From Clostridia bacterium (GTDB lineage: Bacteria > Bacillota > Clostridia > Christensenellales > UBA1242), in NCBI GenBank assembly GCA_900767835.1, contig CAAGAO010000026.1:1-25167 (forward strand): a stretch of DNA of 25,167 nucleotides. The letters run 5' to 3'. Below are positions 1 to 7,949 of this stretch, in pieces. Below the pieces are notes generated by a model. The model was given only the letters and a program-made list of their open reading frames with translations, was not told the origin of the DNA and ran no database searches. Made by a program: the position numbers and the translations under genes. Numbering within the stretch: the first letter of the stretch is position 1; each line of letters starts with the position of its first letter.

Positions 1-906
1 ACAACTTTGTGGTGCATAAATTCTTGCTGGTGAATAAATTATTATTTCCTTATTTGTTGAATTGTAATACGCGGTAACATCACTAACATTTTCTGTTAAA
101 TTTCCCGCAGTTGATTTTTCATTTACTGCACCAACTGAAACTGTTTTGTATGTTCCATCTCCATTTTTATCATAGTTGGTTAAAAGTGTATCATTAATTT
201 CTCTTAAAAAACTTACCTTGGTTGTTGTTTTAATATCACTAATTCCATAAGTGCTTGTAATTTGCGTTTTCCAGTCTTTTGACAAATATGCTGGGGCTTG
301 AGATTTTTTAAAGTTTAAAAGTGGTGATGCTTTAGATAAATCTAATGCTGATGGTAGGGCTGAATATTCGCCGTTTAAATCTTTTTCCAGTTGTATTTTT
401 ACAATTAGAGTTACCGATGAGCCCTCTTGACCTTTTGGTGCTAAGGTTTCACCATTGTTTGGAGCATAGATAAATATTCTGTCGTTATTTATACATTTTT
501 GGTCAACTGTTACATCAACATAAAAAGCAGAATTGTTTGTTATGGTAAATGTAAAACTTATATCATTTACATAATGATATTTATCAACATTTAAGTCATC
601 AAAACAAACTGAACCTATATTCCAAGTGTTAGAAGAACCGCCATTTTTAATAATGTTGGCTTCACCACCTTCGGCTTCAGTTTTATTAAAATACTTAACT
701 ACCGCATCGTTTGTTCCGTTTGCATTTTCTGTGTAAGCATTCATTACACCACTGACTGCAACTTCACAATCATGTGCAGAAAAGCCGATTGTTCCACTAA
801 CATTAAGTGTCGCTTTTTTTGCTGAATATACACCTATTGCTATTGCACAAACACACATACATAGCACCGCAATATTTAGCAAAATGTTAAATTTTCTTTT
901 TTTCAT
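1..906 (-). CDS. SipW-dependent TasA/CalY-like secreted protein (partial, C-terminus beyond window)
   Basis: An open frame of 302 codons runs from an ATG at 906 off the left edge without a stop, so the C-terminus is missing. A good ribosome binding site (AAGGGG) lies just upstream. The N-terminus is a Lys/Arg-rich start (MKKRKF), a hydrophobic helix of about 20 residues and then GVYSAKKATLNVSGTIGF. That layout, with helix, Tyr-Ser-Ala and a first beta strand ending in SGTIGF, is typical of SipW-dependent TasA/CalY-like biofilm or fibre proteins. The mature part is Thr/Asn/Ser-rich and reads as beta-strands (for example DISFTFTITNNSAFYVDVTV), with no catalytic motif. Family knowledge suggests secretion and cleavage by an ER-type signal peptidase, and one is encoded at 10221-11540. 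It may be a fibre subunit or a surface protein of unknown role; the substrate assignment is inference. Confidence 0.72.
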   Translation of the reverse strand, partial: MKKRKFNILLNIAVLCMCVCAIAIGVYSAKKATLNVSGTIGFSAHDCEVAVSGVMNAYTENANGTNDAVVKYFNKTEAEGGEANIIKNGGSSNTWNIGSVCFDDLNVDKYHYVNDISFTFTITNNSAFYVDVTVDQKCINNDRIFIYAPNNGETLAPKGQEGSSVTLIVKIQLEKDLNGEYSALPSALDLSKASPLLNFKKSQAPAYLSKDWKTQITSTYGISDIKTTTKVSFLREINDTLLTNYDKNGDGTYKTVSVGAVNEKSTAGNLTENVSDVTAYYNSTNKEIIIYSPARIYAPQSC

Positions 907-1173
907 ATTTTTCCCCTTTTATAATTAAAGTAAAAATTGGTTTTATACATTTGATTTTAGTTTTTTTTAATTTTTTATAATTAACAAAATTTTGTTGTAT
1001 TTTTAAAAATGTATTATTTTGTTAATTCAAAAGGTATTTAGTTTTTAACGATAATGTGCAATATGTTTAATAACGCATTTTTGTTTATAGTTGGTTAACA
1101 CAAACCGCATTATCTAACTATAAAACAATACAAACAAAAGACATAAAAATATATATTTTTACTCTTTAAGACA
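907..1173 (-). other. Long structured 5' leader of the TasA-like gene
   Basis: No ORF is present. From the probable transcription start (about 1167) to the ATG at 906 the leader is about 260 nt. It contains an 11-bp inverted repeat (979-989 with 1017-1027, arms AATTAACAAAA/TTTTGTTAATT). It also has a 9-bp pair (1084-1092 with 1116-1124) and a 7-bp pair (1050-1056 with 1108-1114). The last two cross each other, so they are either alternative folds or a pseudoknot. No known riboswitch consensus was recognised. Confidence 0.4.
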
Positions 1174-1202
1174 ATTATATCTTCCCCCACCCGCGTTGTC
1201 AA
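1174..1202 (-). promoter_or_regulatory. Sigma-A promoter for the TasA-like gene
   Basis: Read on the minus strand, TTGACA (1202-1197) and TATAAT (1179-1174) are both perfect consensus and are separated by exactly 17 bp. An A/T-rich tract precedes the -35. The spacer is unusually G-rich (ACGCGGGTGGGGGAAGA). Transcription would start near 1167 and run left into the gene at 906. Confidence 0.8.
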
Positions 1203-1357
1203 ATATTTTTCGATATATGTTAAAAAATTTTTATTTTGTGAAGTGGTAAACTAAAAGTGGGCATGGGGGTGTTTTTCGTTTTCTTTTGAAATTAGCCTAA
1301 GTTAAAAAAACTTAAAAAATAATTATATGAAAATTTAAAATATTTAGAAAATACAAG

Positions 1358-1404
1358 AAAACAAAGCAAAATTGTGTAAATTTATCAATTTTGCTTTGTT
1401 TTTT
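1358..1404 (-). terminator. Probable bidirectional terminator hairpin after the ABC exporter operon
   Basis: A perfect 17-bp inverted repeat (1358-1374 with 1386-1402) has an 11-nt loop and T-runs on both sides. It lies about 115 nt beyond the stop of the small membrane gene at 1516 and upstream of the promoter at 1174-1202, so it separates the two minus-strand units. The rest of 1203-1515 holds no gene that I can see. Confidence 0.6.
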
Positions 1405-1515
1405 AATATTATCAAGTTATTTTTTATTAAAATTGTTTTATTTAAGTTTTGTTTTTAAACAATGTTAAATATATTTTTTAATTAAAACACTGAGTTTTAG
1501 ACAATTAATGTTTTA

Positions 1516-1740
1516 TTAAAACAGTTTGCTGACATAATTTATTGCATCAACAACATAGTCGTATAAAAATACATTTATTAGAGTGCCACCAATTATTGTG
1601 CCAACCATAAACATTACCAATCTATCTATTTTTGTTAAACTACCCAAAACCCATAGGAGTGCCATTATTAGTGCGACTCCTAAAAATAGAAATTTTACCA
1701 CAAAATTGCCATTCTTATAAAAATCAAAAAATTTTGTCAT
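1516..1740 (-). CDS. Small membrane protein, third gene of the ABC exporter operon
   Basis: Not recognised. The protein is 74 residues from the ATG at 1740, which has an AGG 7 nt upstream. The frame stays open to another ATG at 1767 (83 residues), but that one has no ribosome binding site. Two hydrophobic segments are visible: one near the start (FVVKFLFLGVALIMALLWVLG) and one in the second half (LVMFMVGTIIGGTLINVFLY), with short charged ends. It follows the ABC subunit gene by a short gap on the same strand and has no promoter of its own, so it is probably co-transcribed. It could be a small accessory or regulatory subunit of the exporter, but nothing in the sequence proves this. Confidence 0.6.
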   Translation of the reverse strand: MTKFFDFYKNGNFVVKFLFLGVALIMALLWVLGSLTKIDRLVMFMVGTIIGGTLINVFLYDYVVDAINYVSKLF

Positions 1741-1794
1741 ATTTTTACCTAAAAATATTTTTGACATAAAATATTTGTTTAAACAAGAAAAATA

Positions 1795-3591
1795 TTATTC
1801 AGCAACTTCTTCAAATTGACTATTATATAGTTCTGCGTAAAAACCATTTAATTTTAATAATTGCTTATGTGTACCTTGCTCAATTATGTCGCCATCTTTT
1901 ATTACTAAAATAATATCGGCATTTTTAATGGTTGACAATCTATGTGCAATAACAAAAGATGTGCGGTCTTGCATCAATTTATCCATTGCTTGTTGAACCA
2001 TAAGTTCTGTACGCGTATCTATTGATGAAGTTGCTTCATCTAAGATAAGCATTGGACTATTTTGCAACATTGCTCTTGCTATGGTTATTAGTTGCTTTTG
2101 TCCAGCAGATATATCGCTATTGTTACCTATAATTGTATCATATCCATTTGGTAAGGTATTTACATAGTGTGTTAAGTTGCAAGCATCACAAACCTTATCC
2201 AACTGCTCATCGGTTATATTTTTCATATTAAATACCAAGTTATCTCTTAGTGTTCCTTCAAATAGCCATGTATCTTGTAAAACCATACTGAACGCATTAT
2301 GCACCTGTTCTCTTGTTAAATCTTTTGTGCTAACATTGTCAATTAAAATTTCGCCATCAGTGATTTCAAAGAATCTCATTAAAAGATTAACAATGGTTGT
2401 TTTGCCTGCACCTGTAGGTCCAACAATGGCAACTTTTTGTCCCGGTTTCACTTTTATTGAGAAATTATGAATAATCTCTTTATTTGGATTTGATGGATAG
2501 GCAAATTTGACATTTTTAAATTCAACTTCTCCAGAATAATTAACATCAACAATTTGTTTGTTGCTTTCATCTTCCATTTCTTTTTCTTCTAAGAAATCAA
2601 AAACTCTTTCACCTGCTGCGGCAACAGATTGTAAACTTGTCATACCTTGTGCAATTTGGCTAAGTGGAGAACCAAACAAGCGAACATAAATGATAAACGC
2701 AGTTATTGTTCCTAAATCTACTTTGCCGTTAAGTGCTAAAATTGCACCGACAACGCAAACTGCAACAAACCCCAAATTGCCAACAAACCCCATAAGTGGT
2801 TGCATCAAGCCTGACAAGAATTGCGATTTGAAATCGGTATCTTTAACCTTGCTATTAAATCCTTCAAATTTTGTTTTTACTTGTTTTTCTGCGTGGTTAA
2901 CTCTTATTACATCGTGACCTTGATACATCTCTTCAATATATCCGTTGATTTCGCCTAAATATGCTTGACGAAGTTTGAAATATTTTTGAGATTTAATCAT
3001 AATAACACCCATTAATGCCACACCCGTAAGTGTAGACAATATTGCAGTTATTGCCATTGTCCAATTGGTAATAAACATCATTATTATACAGCCTATAAGT
3101 TGTACCAAAGATGAAACTATTGTACCTAATGAGTTAGACAAGTTTTGACCTATTGAATCAATATCGTTGGTTATTCTTGATAAAATGTCACCATAACTAT
3201 TATCGGTAAAATAATTTAACGGCAAGGCGGATATTTTTTTGTCTATTGCCGTTCTTAATCTTTTTGACATATATAATGTAACGCTATCAATAATGTAGTT
3301 TTGTAAGAAACCACATAGTGCTCCAATAACATACATCACTGCTAAAAAGATTGTAATTTGCAAGATTGCACTGATGTCTATTGATGTAAACAAGCCATCT
3401 TTGATTAAATTTGTAATATCTCCAATTTTGTTTGGACCTATTATTGTTATAACCGCACTTACACTTGCCAAAACAAATGCAAGTATTATCCAACCTATAT
3501 ATCTTTTTCCAAAATTTAAAAGATTTTTAAATGCTTTTTTGCTATTTTTTGCTTTTTCTGTATTATTTTTCATTTTTGGCATACTCTTCAC
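1795..3591 (-). CDS. ABC exporter half-transporter, catalytically canonical subunit
   Basis: This 598-residue protein is a type IV (MsbA-like) ABC exporter half: six membrane helices in about residues 30-320, then a nucleotide-binding domain. Walker A is GPTGAGKTT (about residue 390), the Q-loop is LQDTWLF, Walker B is LILDEA with the catalytic Glu (about 517), and the switch His is in IAHRLST (about 548). The signature is ISAGQ rather than LSGGQ (about 494). The frame opens with GTG directly after the TAG stop of the upstream subunit, behind AGAAGG. An ATG three codons later is an alternative start. It forms a heterodimer with the product of 3592-5343. Its family exports drugs, lipids or peptides; the substrate cannot be read from sequence. 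Confidence 0.93.
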   Translation of the reverse strand: MKSMPKMKNNTEKAKNSKKAFKNLLNFGKRYIGWIILAFVLASVSAVITIIGPNKIGDITNLIKDGLFTSIDISAILQITIFLAVMYVIGALCGFLQNYIIDSVTLYMSKRLRTAIDKKISALPLNYFTDNSYGDILSRITNDIDSIGQNLSNSLGTIVSSLVQLIGCIIMMFITNWTMAITAILSTLTGVALMGVIMIKSQKYFKLRQAYLGEINGYIEEMYQGHDVIRVNHAEKQVKTKFEGFNSKVKDTDFKSQFLSGLMQPLMGFVGNLGFVAVCVVGAILALNGKVDLGTITAFIIYVRLFGSPLSQIAQGMTSLQSVAAAGERVFDFLEEKEMEDESNKQIVDVNYSGEVEFKNVKFAYPSNPNKEIIHNFSIKVKPGQKVAIVGPTGAGKTTIVNLLMRFFEITDGEILIDNVSTKDLTREQVHNAFSMVLQDTWLFEGTLRDNLVFNMKNITDEQLDKVCDACNLTHYVNTLPNGYDTIIGNNSDISAGQKQLITIARAMLQNSPMLILDEATSSIDTRTELMVQQAMDKLMQDRTSFVIAHRLSTIKNADIILVIKDGDIIEQGTHKQLLKLNGFYAELYNSQFEEVAE

Positions 3592-5343
3592 CTAACCTTC
3601 TAATTCCTGTGCGGAAAGTTGTGATAGGGCTATTTCTTTATAAACCTCGCAATTTTGTAATAATTCTTCGTGAGTTCCTTTACCTACTAGTTCGCTATCA
3701 TCTAGCACTAAAATTTGGTCGGCATTCATAATTGTACCTATTCTGCTTGCAACTATTACGCAAGTAGTATCTTTAAGATTTCTCTTTAATTCTTCACGCA
3801 ATTTTTTATCCGTTTTGAAATCTAGTGCCGAAAAAGAATCATCAAAAATTAAAATTTCCGGTTTTTTCGCAATTATGCGTGCTATGGCTAGTCTTTGTTT
3901 TTGTCCACCAGAGATATTTATACCACCTTGTGCTATTTCGCTATTGTAACCATCTTTCATATTTTCAACAAACTCTTTGCCTTGTGCTATTTCTATGGCT
4001 TGTTTTATTTCATCTTCGCCAACTTTTGTTTTTGTTTCACCAAAGGCAACATTGTTTGCTATTGTATCCGAAAAAACAATTGCTTTTTGACCTATGTAAC
4101 CTACTTTACTATATAAACTTTCAAAGGTGTAATCTTTAATATTTTTACCATCTATTAAAACCTCGCCATCGGTAGCATCGTAGAGTCTTGCAATTAAATT
4201 TATTAGAGTTGACTTCCCTGAGCCTGATGTTCCAACAACTGCCAAGGTTTGTCCTTTGTTTACTTTAAAATTGATGTCTTTTAAAATATAATCGGAGTCA
4301 TTTTCATATTTAAAGTTTACATCTTTAAATTCTATTGTACCTAGTTTTTCGCTATAATCATTTGTGCCTTCAACTACGCCAACTTTTTCATCTAATACTT
4401 CATTAATACGCTTTGATGATACATTTGCTCTTGGTAAAATCATAAATATCATTGCAAGCATTATGAAACTCATAATTACATATACGCCATATGATGAAAA
4501 AGATACCACATCGCCTAAAACTTCTGGTCTTGTCATCACTGGTGCTTTGTTGATTAACAATGAACCAACATAATATATTGCAAGAGAAAGTCCGCTCATT
4601 ACCATTGTCAAAACCGGTTGCAAAACACATAACATTCTTATGGCAAAAAGCATAGTTTTGTTTAAATTATCGTTTGCTTTTTCAAATTTTTCTTGCTGAT
4701 ATACTTCTGCGTTAAAGGCTCTTACCACCTTTACACCATTCAAACTTTCTTCTGCTACTCTGTTAATGTCATCAACTTGCTTTTGCATTTTTTTGAACTT
4801 TGGCAAGGCAAATATCATTACTGTGATTATAGTAACCATTAAAACGGCAACAAAACTCATAACTACAACCGATAATTCCCAACTTTTGCCAAATATTTTA
4901 ACTATTGCCCATACAGCCAAAATTGGTGCTTTTATCATGGTTTGAAAACCCATTGCTATAACATTTTGAATTTGTGTTATATCATTTGTCGTTCTAGTTA
5001 TTAAACTTGGTGTTGAAAATTTTTTCATTTCTGCCACACCAAATTCACTTATTTTATTAAAAACTTGTCCGCGGATATTATAACTAAAATTTGCCGCTAT
5101 TTTTGACATAAAACAACCAACCAAAACCGCCATAAGCGCACTGCCTAAGGCACAACCTAGCATTTTTAGTCCTGCCATCCAAATTTCATGCATTGAACTT
5201 CCTTCTGTGGAAATTAATTTAGTCATTTCACCAACATAGTCTGGCATTGTAAGTTCAAGCCATACTTGTCCTACTATTAAAACTACACTTATTATTAATA
5301 GCACCAAATCAGACTTTTTTAAATTCTTTAATAACTTTATCAT
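3592..5343 (-). CDS. ABC exporter half-transporter, subunit with degenerate ATP site
   Basis: This 583-residue protein is the first gene of the operon. It has six membrane helices (about residues 10-320) and a nucleotide-binding domain with Walker A GTSGSGKST (about 371), a canonical signature ISGGQKQR (about 474) and Walker B ILIFDD (about 497). Two catalytic positions are altered: Asp replaces the Glu after Walker B, and Ser replaces the switch His (VASRIGT, about 531). In heterodimeric exporters such as TM287/288, one ATP site is degenerate in this way. The start ATG has a strong AGGAG site. The downstream partner begins at the base next to this stop, which implies translational coupling. 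The substrate is unknown; multidrug export is the usual assignment. Confidence 0.93.
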   Translation of the reverse strand: MIKLLKNLKKSDLVLLIISVVLIVGQVWLELTMPDYVGEMTKLISTEGSSMHEIWMAGLKMLGCALGSALMAVLVGCFMSKIAANFSYNIRGQVFNKISEFGVAEMKKFSTPSLITRTTNDITQIQNVIAMGFQTMIKAPILAVWAIVKIFGKSWELSVVVMSFVAVLMVTIITVMIFALPKFKKMQKQVDDINRVAEESLNGVKVVRAFNAEVYQQEKFEKANDNLNKTMLFAIRMLCVLQPVLTMVMSGLSLAIYYVGSLLINKAPVMTRPEVLGDVVSFSSYGVYVIMSFIMLAMIFMILPRANVSSKRINEVLDEKVGVVEGTNDYSEKLGTIEFKDVNFKYENDSDYILKDINFKVNKGQTLAVVGTSGSGKSTLINLIARLYDATDGEVLIDGKNIKDYTFESLYSKVGYIGQKAIVFSDTIANNVAFGETKTKVGEDEIKQAIEIAQGKEFVENMKDGYNSEIAQGGINISGGQKQRLAIARIIAKKPEILIFDDSFSALDFKTDKKLREELKRNLKDTTCVIVASRIGTIMNADQILVLDDSELVGKGTHEELLQNCEVYKEIALSQLSAQELEG

Positions 5344-5415
5344 TTTTCTCCTACCTAATAAATAGTATATTCTTTTTTGTTACGATTGTTAATGTGTTAA
5401 ATGGCAAAAAATAAA

Positions 5416-5439
5416 CACTTTATAGCATTATTTAAAGTG
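5416..5439 (-). promoter_or_regulatory. Attenuator-like hairpin in the ABC operon leader
   Basis: CACTTTA (5416-5422) pairs with TAAAGTG (5433-5439) around a 10-nt loop. On the minus strand the hairpin is followed by a T-rich tract (TTTATTTTTT), so it looks like a weak intrinsic terminator between the promoter and the start codon at 5343. Confidence 0.35.
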
Positions 5440-5456
5440 CTTTTATTCAATAAATT

Positions 5457-5470
5457 GTTTATATATAAAC
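5457..5470. promoter_or_regulatory. 14-bp perfect palindrome, possible operator
   Basis: GTTTATATATAAAC is a perfect dyad about 25-40 nt downstream of the predicted start of the ABC operon. It could bind a dimeric repressor or fold in the RNA. AT-richness makes chance palindromes fairly likely. Confidence 0.3.
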
Positions 5471-5503
5471 TTTTAATATATCGTAATAAATGTAAACATA
5501 TAG

Positions 5504-5532
5504 TATATACTAACTACCACAAAAATTGTCAA
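5504..5532 (-). promoter_or_regulatory. Promoter of the ABC exporter operon
   Basis: On the minus strand TTGACA (5532-5527) is followed after 17 bp by TATATA (5509-5504). A TATACT is also present 2 bp further on. An A-rich tract precedes the -35. The resulting leader to the ATG at 5343 is about 150 nt and carries the palindrome and hairpin listed separately. Confidence 0.65.
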
Positions 5533-5646
5533 TATTTTTTTGTAAAAGATTTAAACAATTTAATTAAAAATGTTAATTATATGTATGTTTTTGAGATTTT
5601 GAAATAAACTTTTTTAATGAAAATTTAAAAACTTTTTAAAAAACAC

Positions 5647-5675
5647 TTTACAAATTTTAAATTATATTGTATATT
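5647..5675 (+). promoter_or_regulatory. Promoter of tRNA-Gln
   Basis: TTTACA (5647-5652), 17 bp, TATATT (5670-5675). The predicted start is about 13 nt before the mature tRNA 5' end. Confidence 0.6.
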
Positions 5676-5694
5676 TACATAGTATTTTAAATAT

Positions 5695-5769
5695 TGGGGT
5701 GTAGCCAAGCGGTAAGGCACTAGACTTTGACTCTAGCATGCGTAAGTTCGAATCTTGCCACCCCAGCCA
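5695..5769 (+). tRNA. tRNA-Gln (anticodon TTG)
   Basis: The cloverleaf is complete: acceptor TGGGGTG/CACCCCA, D arm GCC-AGCGGTAA-GGC, anticodon stem CTAGA/TCTAG with loop CTTTGAC (anticodon TTG, glutamine), T arm GTAAG-TTCGAAT-CTTGC, discriminator G, and CCA encoded in the DNA. It has its own promoter and terminator, so it is a single-gene unit. Confidence 0.95.
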
Positions 5770-5775
5770 AAAATT

Positions 5776-5800
5776 AGTCTTCGCTTTGAAGACTTTTTTT
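5776..5800 (+). terminator. Intrinsic terminator of tRNA-Gln
   Basis: AGTCTTC (5776-5782) pairs with GAAGACT (5788-5794) and runs into seven T residues. Confidence 0.85.
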
Positions 5801-5873
5801 ATTATAAAATTATCACAAACGACAATTTATTTTTAAATTAATTTTATTTAATTAAAATATAATTTTATATATA

Positions 5874-5902
5874 TTGACATTTTTTACACAAAATTGTAGT
5901 AT
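5874..5902 (+). promoter_or_regulatory. Promoter of the zinc-ribbon/membrane gene
   Basis: TTGACA (5874-5879), 17 bp, TAGTAT (5897-5902). It is followed by a strong ribosome binding site (AAGGAAGAGG) and the ATG at 5926. Confidence 0.7.
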
Positions 5903-5925
5903 AAGTGTATTAAAAGGAAGAGGTT

Positions 5926-6168
5926 ATGAATAATAAATTTGAAAATGTGTTAAGCCCTTATAACTTAACAATAAATGGTGACTATGCTTATGGTAATTTA
6001 ATGGGTTATGAAACAAATATCTTAGCCAAAACATTAAATGCTCCACCTTTCGTTATGCATATTTCATTTTATGCAACTGACGAACAAAAAGCAGAAATTG
6101 ATAATGCTTTAAAACAAGTAGCAAACAAATATCTTAAATATCAATTTACATTATGGTTTATCGGTTAA
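5926..6168 (+). CDS. N-terminal part of a probably frameshifted zinc-ribbon/membrane protein
   Basis: This 80-codon frame has a strong ribosome binding site and its own promoter, so translation certainly starts here. The product (begins MNNKFENVLSPYNLTING) is a soluble alpha/beta-looking domain with no motif I recognise. It stops at 6168, but the +1 frame over the same stretch reads on without a stop (LSVNITDFTISKLVEKLPEY) straight into the next ORF. Removing one T in the run at 6157-6159 would join both into a protein of about 305 residues. Either this is the 5' half of a disrupted gene, or a +1 programmed shift or sequencing error occurs here. The function of the domain is unknown. Confidence 0.6.
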   Translation: MNNKFENVLSPYNLTINGDYAYGNLMGYETNILAKTLNAPPFVMHISFYATDEQKAEIDNALKQVANKYLKYQFTLWFIG

Positions 6169-6196
6169 TATTACAGATTTTACTATAAGCAAGTTA

Positions 6197-6850
6197 GTGG
6201 AAAAACTTCCAGAATACTTAAAACAAATTACTAATATTTTGAAAAATAATGAGGCCGTTGGTTTTGGTCACTGCCCTGTTTGTGGTGATGAATTAACTGC
6301 CGAAAACACAAAAATAATTAATATTGATGGTTTTAATGTTGCAGTTGACCAAAAATGTTTTGGAAACATTAATACTGTTATTGAAAAATCTAATGAGAAA
6401 TTTAAAAATGCTCCAAACAATTATCTAAAAGGCTTTTTAGGTGCTTTGGTTGGTGGCGTTGCCGGTTTTGCTGTTGCGTTCATTTTATATTTATGTGGCG
6501 TTATTTCAGCGATTTCTGCCTTTGTTGCAGTTGTTCTTGGTGCTTTCCTTTATAAAAAGTTTGGCGGAAAAGAAAACAAGATGATGATTCTTATTGTTTC
6601 TGTTACTTCTCTTGCCTTTATGATTTTAGCAGTATTTAGCGTATATTTGTATGCCGCTGGTGCAGCAGCAAAAGAAGCAGGACTTGTTATGAATGCATTT
6701 GAAGCCTTTAAAACTTGTATGGGGTTTAAAGAATTTTCAGGTGCTTTCACTCAAGACTTAATAATGACCATTGTATTTTCTATTTTAAGCATTGTTTATG
6801 AAGTAGTAATGCTATTAAGAAAAGTAAAACGTCCAAATAAATTTGAATAA
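6197..6850 (+). CDS. C-terminal part: zinc-ribbon membrane protein, no ribosome binding site of its own
   Basis: The frame begins at a GTG (217 residues to the stop), but no Shine-Dalgarno site precedes it and the frame is open well upstream, so this is more likely the continuation of 5926-6168 than an independent gene. Near the start is a half zinc ribbon, FGHCPVCGDEL, with another Cys about 30 residues on (VDQKCF). Then come about four hydrophobic helices: two glycine/alanine-rich ones (LGALVGGVAGFAVAFILYL and the next), a third (ILIVSVTSLAFMILAVFSVYLY) and a last one near the C-terminus ending in a basic tail (LLRKVKRPNKFE). This is a membrane protein of unknown function. A bidirectional terminator follows at once. 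Confidence 0.6.
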   Translation: MEKLPEYLKQITNILKNNEAVGFGHCPVCGDELTAENTKIINIDGFNVAVDQKCFGNINTVIEKSNEKFKNAPNNYLKGFLGALVGGVAGFAVAFILYLCGVISAISAFVAVVLGAFLYKKFGGKENKMMILIVSVTSLAFMILAVFSVYLYAAGAAAKEAGLVMNAFEAFKTCMGFKEFSGAFTQDLIMTIVFSILSIVYEVVMLLRKVKRPNKFE

Positions 6851-6862
6851 TTAAATAACGCA

Positions 6863-6897
6863 AAAAAACTTGCCAAATATACTTTGTCAAGTTTTTT
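6863..6897. terminator. Bidirectional intrinsic terminator
   Basis: AAAAAACTTG (6863-6872) pairs with CAAGTTTTTT (6888-6897), with an extra CAAA/TTTG pair inside, and both strands end in T-runs. It closes the plus-strand gene ending at 6850 and probably also the minus-strand operon ending at 7116. The rest of 6898-7115 holds only AT-rich sequence and a 12-bp palindrome (GTATAATTATAC). Confidence 0.75.
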
Positions 6898-7115
6898 GTT
6901 AATGTAGTAATGTATAAATATTTAATATTTTGCATAAATATTCGTTTTTGGTAAATTAATTATATATTTGCTACTAGATTATAGTTTGTTTTTGTGCAAG
7001 TTGAAAAATTACTTTTCCAATTCATTAAAAATAAATTGTGCAATATGTTACTTACCATTATTTAACATTTTGTATAATTATACACAAATTATTATAAATA
7101 TACAATTTTAATCAA

Positions 7116-7934
7116 TTAATAATTATCTAAAAAGTCTACTTTTTTGCCGTTTACGGTATAACCGATTACTGTTGACAAATTTACATTGTGTATTGAACTG
7201 AAAATATTTTTGTCTACATTTGGATTTACTTTTTTTAGTTCTTTTATTAAGTCTTTTATTTCTTTTCGTTTTGACACAAGTTCTTTATCTTTATTCTCTA
7301 TTGCTTCGGTCATTTTGCAAGCACAAGCCAAAAATTGCAAATTATTGTAATTTCTCCAACGTATTATATTATCTTCGTGTACTAAATAAAGAGGGCGTAT
7401 AAGTTCCATTCCTGTATGATTTGTGCTTTTTAATTTTGGCATCATTGTCTTATATTCCGAGCCATAGAACATACTTAGTAGTATTGTTTCTACTGCATCA
7501 TCAAAATGGTGTCCTAGTGCAATTTTGTTACAGCCTAAACTTTCTGCAAACATATACAAATATCCCCTACGCATTCTTGCACACATATAGCAAGGTGAAC
7601 CACCCATTTCGTTTACAATATCAAAAATGTCTGTTTTGAATATTTTTATATCTATGCCTATTTTTTCTGCATTTTGTTTTATTAGTTCAACATTTTCTTC
7701 TTTATAACCTGGGTCCATTACAATATATTCAACATCAAACTTAAACTTTGAATATTTATGCAAATGTTTAAAGCATAATGCCATTAACATACTATCTTTA
7801 CCACCCGAAATACACACTGCAATTTTGTCGTTTGGTTGAATCATTTGATATCTATTTATGCCTTTTACAAAAGGTGTCCATATATCGGTTTTAAATCTCT
7901 TTATCAAACTTTGTTCAATTTTTTCATCTTCCAT
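7116..7934 (-). CDS. TtcA-family PP-loop ATPase, probable tRNA 2-thiolation enzyme
   Basis: This 272-residue protein has an N-type ATP pyrophosphatase P-loop, SGGKDS (residues 43-48), and the CYMC pair (C115, C118) followed by ARMRRG, as in TtcA, which thiolates C32 of tRNA with a [4Fe-4S] cluster. The family's third cysteine is matched by C204 or C206 (LACACKM). The HHFDD segment (142-146) is also conserved. The ATG at 7934 has AGGAAAAG upstream. The gene follows tcdA by 15 nt and is third in an operon with RlmD and TcdA, both RNA modification enzymes, which supports an RNA substrate. TtcA is the closest named relative; a different thiolated nucleotide is possible. Confidence 0.82.
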   Translation of the reverse strand: MEDEKIEQSLIKRFKTDIWTPFVKGINRYQMIQPNDKIAVCISGGKDSMLMALCFKHLHKYSKFKFDVEYIVMDPGYKEENVELIKQNAEKIGIDIKIFKTDIFDIVNEMGGSPCYMCARMRRGYLYMFAESLGCNKIALGHHFDDAVETILLSMFYGSEYKTMMPKLKSTNHTGMELIRPLYLVHEDNIIRWRNYNNLQFLACACKMTEAIENKDKELVSKRKEIKDLIKELKKVNPNVDKNIFSSIHNVNLSTVIGYTVNGKKVDFLDNY

Positions 7935-7949
7935 TATTCTTTTCCTATT

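Noticed and set aside
5401..5607. A 68-codon plus-strand ORF beginning MAKNKH
   Set aside because: It has no ribosome site and overlaps the minus-strand promoter and leader of the ABC operon; its composition is that of AT-rich noncoding DNA.
7072..7083. 12-bp palindrome GTATAATTATAC as an operator or promoter
   Set aside because: It contains a TATAAT, but no -35 at a usable distance on either strand and no gene that it could serve.
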